From Candidatus Omnitrophota bacterium (GTDB lineage Bacteria > Omnitrophota > Gorgyraeia > 1-14-0-20-64-10 > JACQQZ01), in contig JACQQZ010000086.1 of the NCBI GenBank assembly GCA_016206755.1, forward strand, positions 1-9,531: 9,531 bases of DNA, in the 5' to 3' direction. The translations under genes were made by a program, and so were the position numbers. Shown here in pieces: positions 1 to 5,939 of the stretch. The notes under the pieces are model-generated. The model was not told the DNA's origin, did not search any database, and was given only the letters and a program-made list of their open reading frames with translations. Positions within the stretch are counted from its first letter, which is position 1, and each line of letters starts with the position of its first letter.

Positions 1-2
1 GT

Positions 3-12
3 ATCACCTCCT
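3..12 (-). promoter_or_regulatory. Strong Shine-Dalgarno-like sequence on the minus strand at the window edge
   Basis: Read on the minus strand, positions 12 to 3 are AGGAGGTGAT, a near-perfect match to the anti-Shine-Dalgarno tail of 16S rRNA. If it is functional, a minus-strand gene would start just left of the window, divergent from the lipoprotein gene. No coding evidence is available to confirm this. Confidence 0.3.
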
Positions 13-281
13 GGGGGCTTCTGCCTTTTGCCGGATACCGCATTCTTTTGGCGGCGGTCATTTTGTTGGCCGGATGTGCTGCGCCTTGGGCGAGCCCAAA
101 CATGCGATTTGGCATGAGCCAGGAGCAGGTCGCGCGCGACCTGGGCCAGGATTCTCCGATCATCAGCCGGAATGCGGATACGATTGTGACGACAGGCACC
201 GCAAAAAACGGCCAACCGTGCATGAGGATTTTAAAATTCGAGAAAAACCGCCTGGCCAGAGTGGAAGACCATTATCAATAA
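3..281 (+). CDS. Small lipoprotein, 5' end outside window (BamE/OmlA-like core possible)
   Basis: The reading frame is open from the left edge to the TAA at 279-281, and its true start is probably off-window. The only in-window candidate, TTG at 48, would leave just nine uncharged residues before the lipobox. What is visible is a hydrophobic stretch ending in a lipobox, Leu-Ala-Gly-Cys, with the lipidation Cys at codon 75-77. About 68 residues of mature protein follow. The mature part has a Gly-Met-Ser-x-x-x-Val-x-x-x-Leu-Gly pattern, which recalls the helix start of BamE/SmpA/OmlA-like small lipoproteins, and a charged C-terminus. It is likely an envelope lipoprotein. The family assignment is weak and the role unknown. 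An extended -10 promoter for the next gene begins one base after the stop. Confidence 0.65.
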   Translation: MTSWGLLPFAGYRILLAAVILLAGCAAPWASPNMRFGMSQEQVARDLGQDSPIISRNADTIVTTGTAKNGQPCMRILKFEKNRLARVEDHYQ

Positions 282-290
282 TGCTAAAAT
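282..290 (+). promoter_or_regulatory. Extended -10 promoter upstream of the LOG-family gene
   Basis: TGC-TAAAAT (TG at 282-283, hexamer 285-290) fits the TGnTATAAT extended -10 consensus with one mismatch in the hexamer. No good -35 box lies 16-18 bases upstream, as is typical of extended -10 promoters. It starts directly after the lipoprotein stop. Transcription would begin near 297, giving a leader that carries the AAGGAG at 307-312. The same TGnTAnAAT shape recurs at 5907-5915 and 7470-7478. Confidence 0.45.
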
Positions 291-319
291 GGCGCGACAA
301 CCGATGAAGGAGAACCCCC

Positions 320-358
320 TTGTTGTTTCGGATGCCGGCAAAATGGATGAATGGGTAG
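320..358 (+). other. Possible 12-codon leader ORF overlapping the LOG gene start
   Basis: A consensus Shine-Dalgarno AAGGAG at 307-312 sits seven bases before TTG at 320. That codon opens a 12-codon frame ending in TAG at 356-358, so it overlaps the start codon of the LOG-family gene at 351. The LOG start itself has no ribosome binding site at a normal distance and is preceded directly by an in-frame TGA at 348-350. Either ribosomes translate this short peptide and re-initiate on the LOG gene, or a frameshift or sequence error separates the real start from its gene. Confidence 0.25.
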
Positions 359-1424
359 ATTGCCTGTTGGTCCGTTGAAAAAATTCCCCGCCCGCGTTTA
401 CTCAACGGGCCACTCCTCCAAAGACGCGGCGATTCTCAAGCTTCTTTCGGAGTTCGAAGACCCGTTTGACCGCCGGTTGTTGGCGGAGCTGATGACTTCC
501 GCCTACCGTCTCGGGATGGATCGGGCCTCCACGCTCGACTTAAAAATCATCAATACGGCGGTCAAAGAACTCCGCTACGCCTTCAATGTCTTTCGCCCCT
601 ACCGCCGCATTCGGAAAGTGGCTGTTTTCGGCTCGGCCCGCATTTCGCCCCGTCATCCCGCTTTTGTGATGGCCCGGGAATTCGGCCAGCAGATGGCGGC
701 GGCGGGGTGGATGATGATTACGGGCGCTGCCAGCGGCATCATGCGCGCCGGACATGAAGGGGCGGGCCGCGCGGCCAGTTTCGGCCTCAACATCCGGCTG
801 CCGTTTGAGCAGGATGCCAACAGGGTCATCGCTTCCGATGAAAAACTCATCAACTGCAAGTATTTCTTCACCCGAAAACTCCTTTTCATCAAAGAATCTC
901 ACGCCACGGTTCTGCTTCCCGGCGGATTCGGAACGTTGGATGAAGGATTTGAATGCCTGACGCTGATTCAAACCGGCAAAAGCGAGCCGCGGCCGGTGGT
1001 TTTTGTTCATGGCCGCCGGAGCTATTTTTGGCGGCCCCTTTTGAAGTTTATGAATGAGCGATTGGTCAGAGAGGGCATGATTTCTTCCGGCGACCGCTCC
1101 CTGTATGCCGTGGCGCATTCCGCGGAAGAGGCCACGCAGGAAGTTTTGAAGTTCTATTCCGTTTATCATTCCATGCGCACGGTCGGTCATTGGGCTGTTC
1201 TCCGGCTCCAGCAGCCGCTGGCGGAGCCGGACGTGGCTCGCCTGGCGCGAGAGTTCAACGACATTGTGATTGCAGGGAAATTCCGGCAAGGCAATGCGTT
1301 GCCGGAAGAATCGGATGAACCGGAATTGGAAGGTTTGCCCCGCATCATTTTTCAATTCAACCGAAGGAGCTATGGACGCCTGATGGAATTGATACGGAAA
1401 ATCAATACCCTGGGACGCTTGTAG
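351..1424 (+). CDS. LOG-family (TIGR00730, 'lysine decarboxylase-like') nucleotide-binding protein, long form
   Basis: Encodes 357 residues. Residues about 88-270 form the LOG/MoCo-carrier-like Rossmann domain. Visible motifs are a VAVFGSAR first strand (90-97), GAASGIMRAGHEGA (125-138), the TRK at 174-176 and the hallmark PGGFGTLDE at 190-198. Characterised LOG enzymes release free cytokinin bases or other purine bases from nucleoside 5'-monophosphates, and many bacterial members are phosphoribohydrolases of unknown physiological substrate. Compact LOG proteins are about 190-200 residues. This one adds a helical N-terminal region of about 85 residues and a C-terminal region of about 85 residues, both unassigned. 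A TGA lies in frame just before ATG 351, so the frame cannot start earlier; the weak start is discussed under the leader ORF. The stop is three bases before thrH, so the two are probably co-transcribed. Confidence 0.85.
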   Translation: MGRLPVGPLKKFPARVYSTGHSSKDAAILKLLSEFEDPFDRRLLAELMTSAYRLGMDRASTLDLKIINTAVKELRYAFNVFRPYRRIRKVAVFGSARISPRHPAFVMAREFGQQMAAAGWMMITGAASGIMRAGHEGAGRAASFGLNIRLPFEQDANRVIASDEKLINCKYFFTRKLLFIKESHATVLLPGGFGTLDEGFECLTLIQTGKSEPRPVVFVHGRRSYFWRPLLKFMNERLVREGMISSGDRSLYAVAHSAEEATQEVLKFYSVYHSMRTVGHWAVLRLQQPLAEPDVARLAREFNDIVIAGKFRQGNALPEESDEPELEGLPRIIFQFNRRSYGRLMELIRKINTLGRL

Positions 1425-1427
1425 AGG

Positions 1428-2099
1428 ATGATGACCCCAAAGCCCCCGTCTTTTGGAGCGCAGAGGCGCCTGGTGCCGCCTCCTTCAGCGGCAGCCGGAG
1501 CGCAGATCTGCTGCCTTGATCTGGAGGGGGTGCTTGTCCCTGAAATCTGGATTGCCGTGGCCCGCAAGACCCGGATTTCCAGTTTGCGCTTGACCACCCG
1601 CGACGAACCCAATTACGATCTTCTCATGCGCCGCCGCCTGGAAATTCTGCGCAAAAATAAAATCACGTTGCGCCAAATTCAAAAAATCATTGCCACGCTC
1701 CGCCCCCTCCCGGGGGCGGCGTCTTTCCTCAAGGATTTACGCCGCCATTCCCAAGTGATTGTTCTATCCGACACTTACTATGAGTTTGCGGGTCCGTTGA
1801 TGGAGAAGCTGGGCCGGCCCACCCTGTTTTGCAATTGGTTGGAGGTGGACGCCCAGGGCTATATCCGCCGGTACCGGTTGCGCCAAAAGGACGGAAAAGC
1901 CCGCATCGTGGAAACGCTTAAAAACAGCGGGTTTTACGTGCAGGCGGCCGGCGATTCTTACAACGATGTCACGATGCTTTCAAAAGCAGACCGCGGGGTT
2001 TTGTTTCGCCCGCCGGAGCGCATGGTCCGTGAATATCCCCAATTTCAGGTGGCGCGGACGCACACGGCGTTGCTGCTGGCTTTGAGCGCCTTTGTCTAA
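1428..2099 (+). CDS. thrH: ThrH: bifunctional phosphoserine phosphatase/homoserine phosphotransferase (HAD)
   Basis: A haloacid-dehalogenase-superfamily enzyme very close in pattern to Pseudomonas ThrH. That enzyme dephosphorylates phosphoserine and can pass the phosphate to homoserine, linking serine and threonine synthesis in the cytoplasm. Motif I is CLDLEGVLVPEIW, with nucleophile Asp31 and the ThrH-type Glu33 in place of the usual second Asp. Motif II is LSDTYYEF (Ser114), the motif III Lys lies in LRQKDGK (Lys154), and motif IV is GDSYND (175-180). ThrH proteins are typically about 205 residues and begin almost directly at the motif I strand. Here about 24 Pro/Ala-rich residues precede it, so GTG at 1473 is an alternative start. 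The gene begins three bases after the LOG gene and ends inside the convergent lepB stop (overlap 2096-2099). Confidence 0.9.
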   Translation: MMTPKPPSFGAQRRLVPPPSAAAGAQICCLDLEGVLVPEIWIAVARKTRISSLRLTTRDEPNYDLLMRRRLEILRKNKITLRQIQKIIATLRPLPGAASFLKDLRRHSQVIVLSDTYYEFAGPLMEKLGRPTLFCNWLEVDAQGYIRRYRLRQKDGKARIVETLKNSGFYVQAAGDSYNDVTMLSKADRGVLFRPPERMVREYPQFQVARTHTALLLALSAFV

Positions 2100-2635
2100 C
2101 GGAATGCGAAGAGCTCGCCCGGCTTGATCCGGCCTTCTATTCGGGAGCGATGAACCGGGCCGAAGTTGCGGCTGTCGAAGCTGTTGAGGCGATTGTCTCC
2201 CATCACATAGTACATGCCGGGTCCTAGAGTCGCGGGGCCCAGGTTGGGGGCAGTGTAGTCGCCGTACGATTCCCGAAGGAGTTGGCCGTTGATGTACACG
2301 CGGCCTTTTCGGATGAGAATGGTTTCCCCTTCCACTGCGATGATGCGTTTCACGTACCAGTCGATGGACCAGGGGGACAAGCGCAGGACGACAATGTCTC
2401 CTCGCTGGGGCGGTCTAAAAAAATAGAGATACTTGTTGATCAAAAAAATATCTCCGTCCCGGAGGGTCGGGACCATGCTGTAATCCGAGACCACACCGCT
2501 GCTGATGACAAATCGGTGGACAAACATCCAGAGCAGGATGGACCAAAAAAGAATAAAGGCCAGCCGGTAAGGCCGCCGGCGCTCGCGACGGACAAAACGG
2601 AAATCGAAGAATTTTCGACGCATGACGATGCTCAC
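2096..2635 (-). CDS. lepB: Signal peptidase I
   Basis: Membrane-anchored serine protease (S26) that removes signal peptides from exported proteins on the outer face of the inner membrane. Numbering from the GTG at 2635, it has a basic N-terminus, one membrane segment at about 24-43, and the catalytic Ser53 in SDYSMVPTL. RGDIVVLR (78-85) follows, then the general base Lys96 in WYVKRIIAVEGE and box E, VMGDNRLNSFDSRNFGPV (144-161). All catalytic boxes are intact. At 179 residues it is a compact, single-anchor form, unlike the roughly 320-residue two-anchor E. coli enzyme. The start is uncertain: GTG 2635 lies inside a candidate -10 element, so ATG at 2623 (four residues shorter) may be the real start. 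It ends convergently with thrH, sharing four bases. Confidence 0.95.
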   Translation of the reverse strand: MSIVMRRKFFDFRFVRRERRRPYRLAFILFWSILLWMFVHRFVISSGVVSDYSMVPTLRDGDIFLINKYLYFFRPPQRGDIVVLRLSPWSIDWYVKRIIAVEGETILIRKGRVYINGQLLRESYGDYTAPNLGPATLGPGMYYVMGDNRLNSFDSRNFGPVHRSRIEGRIKPGELFAFR

Positions 2636-2642
2636 TATAGCA
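2634..2642 (-). promoter_or_regulatory. Extended -10 promoter candidate for lepB
   Basis: On the minus strand this reads TGC-TATAGT, matching the extended -10 consensus except for the fifth hexamer base. Transcription would start about seven bases downstream, near 2627. The GTG start at 2635 would then not be in the mRNA, and the ATG at 2623 would be preceded by only a few bases. The element adjoins the Shine-Dalgarno of the divergent gene (AAGGTGA at 2644-2650), so the intergenic space is extremely tight. Confidence 0.4.
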
Positions 2643-2653
2643 CAAGGTGAAGC

Positions 2654-2902
2654 GTGATTGAAACCGTCGGAACCTTTGCGGCGTTAACGCTTCCCCTGTG
2701 GAATATTCCTCTGATTTTGAAAATTCGCCGGCGACGTTCTTCTCGCGACGTCAGTTTGGCTTGGGCGTATGGGGTCATGGCCTGCCTGGTTGGGATGCTG
2801 CCGATAGCGTTGCGATCTCCGGACCCTGTGTTTCGGGCCTTTGCGATCATCAATGCGGCGCTGTTTTCGTTGGTTGTCATCCACGTGGTATGGTATCGAT
2901 AG
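2654..2902 (+). CDS. PQ-loop/SemiSWEET-like three-helix membrane protein
   Basis: GTG start with AAGGTGA (2644-2650) three bases upstream. The 82-residue product has three predicted membrane helices at about 5-22, 36-53 and 60-79, the size and layout of a single PQ-loop (MtN3/SemiSWEET-type) triple-helix unit. Residues 17-37, with Asn-Ile-Pro-Leu at the end of helix 1, a run of Arg, then Ser-Arg-Asp-Val-Ser and Leu-Ala-Trp, fit the family pattern 'P-Q-x3-K-x-(K/R)-S-x-x-(D/G)-V-S'. However, Leu stands where Gln is usual. SemiSWEETs work as dimers to carry sugars; other small PQ-loop proteins have no known substrate. Thirteen bases separate it from the next gene, so it probably leads the operon that includes pyruvate kinase. 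The fold is moderately supported and sugar transport is inference only. Confidence 0.6.
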   Translation: MIETVGTFAALTLPLWNIPLILKIRRRRSSRDVSLAWAYGVMACLVGMLPIALRSPDPVFRAFAIINAALFSLVVIHVVWYR

Positions 2903-2915
2903 AAGAGGAGAACCC

Positions 2916-3704
2916 ATGAGCGTTTCCGCATCGATTCGCCGGGGAATTCAAGACACGCGCCGCCTGCTTTGGGTGATCGCGGCTTGGTGGTTGTTGCATG
3001 CGTTTATCTCGATCCTCGGACAGGGCGTGCTGTCGGCGCTCTCGCCCAAACCCAATTCCCTTGGCTCCGCCTTGCTGACCGGCGCCGTTTTTCTGGCGGC
3101 ATTCTCCGTTTACAGCAGTTTGTGGATTTTAATTTATGGGGGAATGTTGGGCCATTTGAAACGCTCCGATGCGTCAACCGTCCTGTCGTGGGGCGAATTT
3201 ATTCGAGACGGCCGCCGGTGGTTTTGGCCGTTGGCGATCGCCGCTTCGGTGCTGTGGGCATTGCTGCTGGGGTTGTCCCTGCTCTTTGCGGCTGCGGGAG
3301 GTTTGGCTGTTGCGGTGGCCCCCTGGGCCGGGTTGATCCATGCGGTCGTGATGGTCATTGTTCTGGCGGGCGCAGTGATCCTCTTGATGTATGTCCCGAT
3401 CTCTCTTGTGCAAGATGATCTGGGTCCGCTGAAGGCGTTAAAAGCTTCCGTCGGATTTGCCCGGAATCACTTTGGAAAGACGCTGCAAATTATTTTAATC
3501 ACGGCTGTTCTCGGAGTCGCTTTCTCGGTGGTCGTGATGGGCATTCTTTTTTCAACGGGGCAATTGCCGCAAAGGCCGGGGCAACAGCTTCCCTTGTGGA
3601 CGACGGTTCTCATGGATGCTTTTTCCGCTTACCTGATGGTGTTTTTAACCGCGTCGCTGTTTGCCCTGTATCGGGAGAGCCGCCCCAGCTCCCCGGCGTT
3701 ATGA
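2916..3704 (+). CDS. Multi-pass integral membrane protein of unknown function
   Basis: The start ATG at 2916 is chosen because AGAGGAG (2904-2910) lies five bases upstream; the frame extends further left but only over the preceding gene. It encodes 262 residues with about six hydrophobic segments: 18-40, 50-78, 103-127, 136-165, 189-213 and 229-251. A soluble loop at 81-100 carries Arg-Trp-Phe-Trp just before helix 3. A motif near 164-190 (Val-Gln-Asp-Asp-Leu-Gly-Pro-Leu-Lys-Ala-Leu followed by Ala-Arg-Asn-His-Phe) resembles the 'amphipathic helix then S-x-x-x-x-R-x-x-F' element of DUF4013/DUF975-type membrane proteins. I do not recognise a specific function. Its TGA overlaps the pyruvate kinase ATG (ATGA at 3701-3704), indicating translational coupling. 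Confidence 0.8.
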   Translation: MSVSASIRRGIQDTRRLLWVIAAWWLLHAFISILGQGVLSALSPKPNSLGSALLTGAVFLAAFSVYSSLWILIYGGMLGHLKRSDASTVLSWGEFIRDGRRWFWPLAIAASVLWALLLGLSLLFAAAGGLAVAVAPWAGLIHAVVMVIVLAGAVILLMYVPISLVQDDLGPLKALKASVGFARNHFGKTLQIILITAVLGVAFSVVVMGILFSTGQLPQRPGQQLPLWTTVLMDAFSAYLMVFLTASLFALYRESRPSSPAL

Positions 3705-5122
3705 ATCAACGCGCCGTTTGGCATCGAACAAAAATCGTTTGCACCGTTGGTCCTGCCACCGATTCGCCCGAAGTCTTGGAGCGGATGATTCTCAGCGGGA
3801 TGGATGCGGCCCGCATCAACACTTCTCACGGCGATGTGGAAGAGCACCGGCGCCGCATTCAAGAAGTGCGGGAAGTTTCGCAGCGATTGAATCAGCCGGT
3901 TGCCATTTTCATCGATCTGCCGGGCCCAAAGCTTCGCATGGGACAGCTTCCCCGGGAGACTGTGGAAATGACTGCGGGGAGCAAAATCGCATTGGGCCAT
4001 CGCCCGACGGATCCCGCGATCATTCCGACCCATCTCCCTCAGTTGGTGAAGGAAGTGCGCGCCGGTGAAACCATCTACCTGTCGGACGGCGCCGTCAAGC
4101 TCGTTGTCGAGGAGGTCTTGCCGGATCGCATCATTTGCCGGGTTGTTGTCGGCGGAGCGGTTCGATCGGGTGGAGGCATCAATTTACCGGACACGCAGTT
4201 GTCGATTGCTTTCCCGACGGAAGAGGACATCCGCTTGATCGCTTTTGCCGTTGAGCAAGATGCGGAGTGGATCGGCGTTTCTTTTGTGCGCACCGCCCAA
4301 GACATTCAAAACGTCCGCTCCCATTTGAGTTCCGCAAAACCGACGCTCCTGATGGCCAAAATCGAAAAGCGCCAAGCTTTGAATGAGCTGGAGTCGATTA
4401 CGGAGACGTCCAACGGAATCATGGTGGCCCGTGGAGATTTGGGTGTGGAAACGGAGTTGTCCGATATTCCGATGGTTCAAAAACGGATCGTCGCCATGGC
4501 CAACGCCTTCGCGCGTCCTGTCATTACAGCCACTCAGATGTTGGAATCGATGGTCAACCATGCCAATCCGACGCGCGCGGAAGTGACCGATGTCGCCAAT
4601 GCCGTTCTGGATGGAACGGACGGGGTCATGCTGTCGGCGGAATCCGCCATCGGGCAATTTCCCGTGGAAGCGGTTCAGACGCTCCACAGAGTGATTCGTG
4701 CGACTGAAACCGATTATCCTTACGGCCGGCCGATGGAACGGTTTGGCAATCGAATGTCGGCCTCTTTTCAAGAAGCCGTGAGTCTCGTGGCATGCCAGCT
4801 TTCCTTCGACTTGGATGCCCGCGCCATCATCGTCCCGGTGCATTCGGTGCGCACGGCGTTACAAATTTCCCGGTTTAGACCCAAAGCTCCGATTTTGGCG
4901 CTGGCCTCTTCCGAGCGGTTGTGCCGGCAGCTGGCAGTGGTTTGGGGTGTTGTCCCGCTGCTGTCCCCCTCGGTCACCGACACCAAGGTTTGCCTCATTC
5001 AAGCCAGGCAATGGTTGACTGAGCAGAAACTGGCCGCACCCGCAGACCCCGTGGTTCTTTTGTCGGCTTCGAGCATCAGCCGCGGCTTTAATGACACGCT
5101 CCAGGTGATCAACTTGCCTTGA
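3701..5122 (+). CDS. pyk: Pyruvate kinase
   Basis: Catalyses phosphoenolpyruvate + ADP to pyruvate + ATP, the last step of glycolysis, in the cytoplasm. The 473 residues are full length: N-terminal barrel strand RTKIVCTVGPAT (9-20), ARINTSHGD (37-45), a B domain inserted at about 83-175, then the barrel again. Catalytic Lys220 and Glu222 are in MAKIEKRQ, the metal ligand Asp246 in VARGDLGVE, and Thr278 in ITATQMLESM. The signatures TRAEVTDVANAVLDGTD and LSAESAIGQFP are both present. The loop at 72-79 reads DLPGPKLR: Lys replaces the Glu of K+-dependent enzymes and Leu replaces Thr, the pattern of K+-independent pyruvate kinases such as E. coli PykA. The start at 3701 is set by the ATGA overlap with the upstream membrane-protein gene and by homology; there is no strong ribosome binding site of its own. 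Confidence 0.97.
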   Translation: MNQRAVWHRTKIVCTVGPATDSPEVLERMILSGMDAARINTSHGDVEEHRRRIQEVREVSQRLNQPVAIFIDLPGPKLRMGQLPRETVEMTAGSKIALGHRPTDPAIIPTHLPQLVKEVRAGETIYLSDGAVKLVVEEVLPDRIICRVVVGGAVRSGGGINLPDTQLSIAFPTEEDIRLIAFAVEQDAEWIGVSFVRTAQDIQNVRSHLSSAKPTLLMAKIEKRQALNELESITETSNGIMVARGDLGVETELSDIPMVQKRIVAMANAFARPVITATQMLESMVNHANPTRAEVTDVANAVLDGTDGVMLSAESAIGQFPVEAVQTLHRVIRATETDYPYGRPMERFGNRMSASFQEAVSLVACQLSFDLDARAIIVPVHSVRTALQISRFRPKAPILALASSERLCRQLAVVWGVVPLLSPSVTDTKVCLIQARQWLTEQKLAAPADPVVLLSASSISRGFNDTLQVINLP

Positions 5123-5158
5123 AGGTTATCGCCGGATTGATCTGTGCGAGGGAGCCCC

Positions 5159-5812
5159 ATGTGGAATCTGATTGATTTTGCGGTGCTGTCGTTCACGTCC
5201 CTGTTTGTGATCGTCGATCCCATCGCGACGGTCCCGGCGTTTCTTGCCATGACCGTGCGGGACACCCAGGCGGAGCGCCTGCGCATGGCCACGCTGTCGT
5301 CCTGCGTCGCCGGCGGCGTCCTGGCCGTCTTCGCGCTGGGCGGCCGGCGCGTGCTCTCGGCTTTTGGCGTCACGGTTCCGGCGTTTGAGATTGCAGGCGG
5401 CATCGTGCTGTTGATTGTGGCGTTGGACATGCTGCAGGCGCGCCGCACCGCCTTGAAAGAAACGCCGGAAGAGCAGGCCGCCGGCGCCAAAAAAGAAGAC
5501 GTTGCGATCACGCCTCTGGGCGTGCCGATGCTTGCAGGCCCGGGCGCGATTACGGCGGTGTTGTTGTTGACCAGCCAGGCCGATCAATGGCTCAAGTACG
5601 GTATTGTTTTGCTCAACATCTTTTTGGTTTCCGGTTTGACCTATCTGATCTTCCGCCTCTCGGTGATCCGCCCCGCCATTTTCAACACCCTCACTTTGCG
5701 TGTCGTCACGCGTTTGATGGGGCTGTTGCTGGCCGCCATTGCAGTGCAATTTATCGTCAATGGCGTTGGGGGCGTGACGTTGAGTCCCGTCTTTTCTCAG
5801 ATGACCCGGTAG
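5159..5812 (+). CDS. MarC-family integral membrane protein (YchE/YhgN-like)
   Basis: ATG 5159 has GAGGGAG (5148-5154) four bases upstream. It is preferred over the in-frame GTG at 5144, which would precede that site. The 217-residue product has about six membrane helices and the MarC family landmarks in order: IVDPIATVPAFLAMT near the N-terminus, a Gly-rich second helix, then FGVTVPAFEIAGGIVLL. A charged cytoplasmic loop (ARRTALKETPEEQ onward) is followed by ITPLGVPMLAGPGAIT, and the last helix is RVVTRLMGLLLAAIAVQFI. MarC was first linked to multiple antibiotic resistance, but that role was later disputed and the transported substrate is unknown. It follows pyk by 36 bases without an evident terminator and is probably the last gene of that operon. 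Confidence 0.92.
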   Translation: MWNLIDFAVLSFTSLFVIVDPIATVPAFLAMTVRDTQAERLRMATLSSCVAGGVLAVFALGGRRVLSAFGVTVPAFEIAGGIVLLIVALDMLQARRTALKETPEEQAAGAKKEDVAITPLGVPMLAGPGAITAVLLLTSQADQWLKYGIVLLNIFLVSGLTYLIFRLSVIRPAIFNTLTLRVVTRLMGLLLAAIAVQFIVNGVGGVTLSPVFSQMTR

Positions 5813-5906
5813 AGAGAAAATTTCCCCCGGACTTTGGATCGATTTGGGCGCCGGTTTTGTCGGGCCGGCCCCTGCCTCCGGGGTCATGGATTGAGCTGGG
5901 GCGTCG

Positions 5907-5930
5907 TGTTAAAATAGCGGGGACAGGAGG
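5907..5930 (+). promoter_or_regulatory. Extended -10 promoter and Shine-Dalgarno of the redoxin gene
   Basis: TGT-TAAAAT (5907-5915) is an extended -10 element. A TTGAGC at 5891-5896 looks like a -35 but is only 13 bases away, too close for a classical pair. AGGAGG at 5925-5930 lies nine bases before ATG 5940, so the leader would be about 20 bases. The rest of the 127-base gap after marC shows only short GC-rich inverted repeats. Confidence 0.55.
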
Positions 5931-5939
5931 AATTTTAAA

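Noticed and set aside
1..14. Resemblance to the 3' end of 16S rRNA (ATCACCTCCT)
   Set aside because: The base before ATC is T where the rRNA tail has G, and the following bases are coding sequence of a lipoprotein. It is better read as a minus-strand Shine-Dalgarno.
540..1355. 271-codon open frame on the minus strand
   Set aside because: Lies entirely antisense to the well-supported LOG-family gene; its composition is rich in Arg/His/Gly with no recognisable domain, as expected for a shadow frame.
4184..4843. 219-codon open frame on the minus strand
   Set aside because: Antisense to conserved pyruvate kinase motifs; no domain and strongly His/Arg biased.
5867..5885. Hairpin GGCCCC-7-GGGGTC after marC as a terminator
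   Set aside because: Stem of only six pairs with one G-U and no following T-run; it could equally be chance in a GC-rich gap.
5126..5887. 253-codon open frame on the minus strand
   Set aside because: Antisense to the MarC gene and very rich in Gln, Arg, His and Asp, which is the usual artefact of G+C-biased codon positions.
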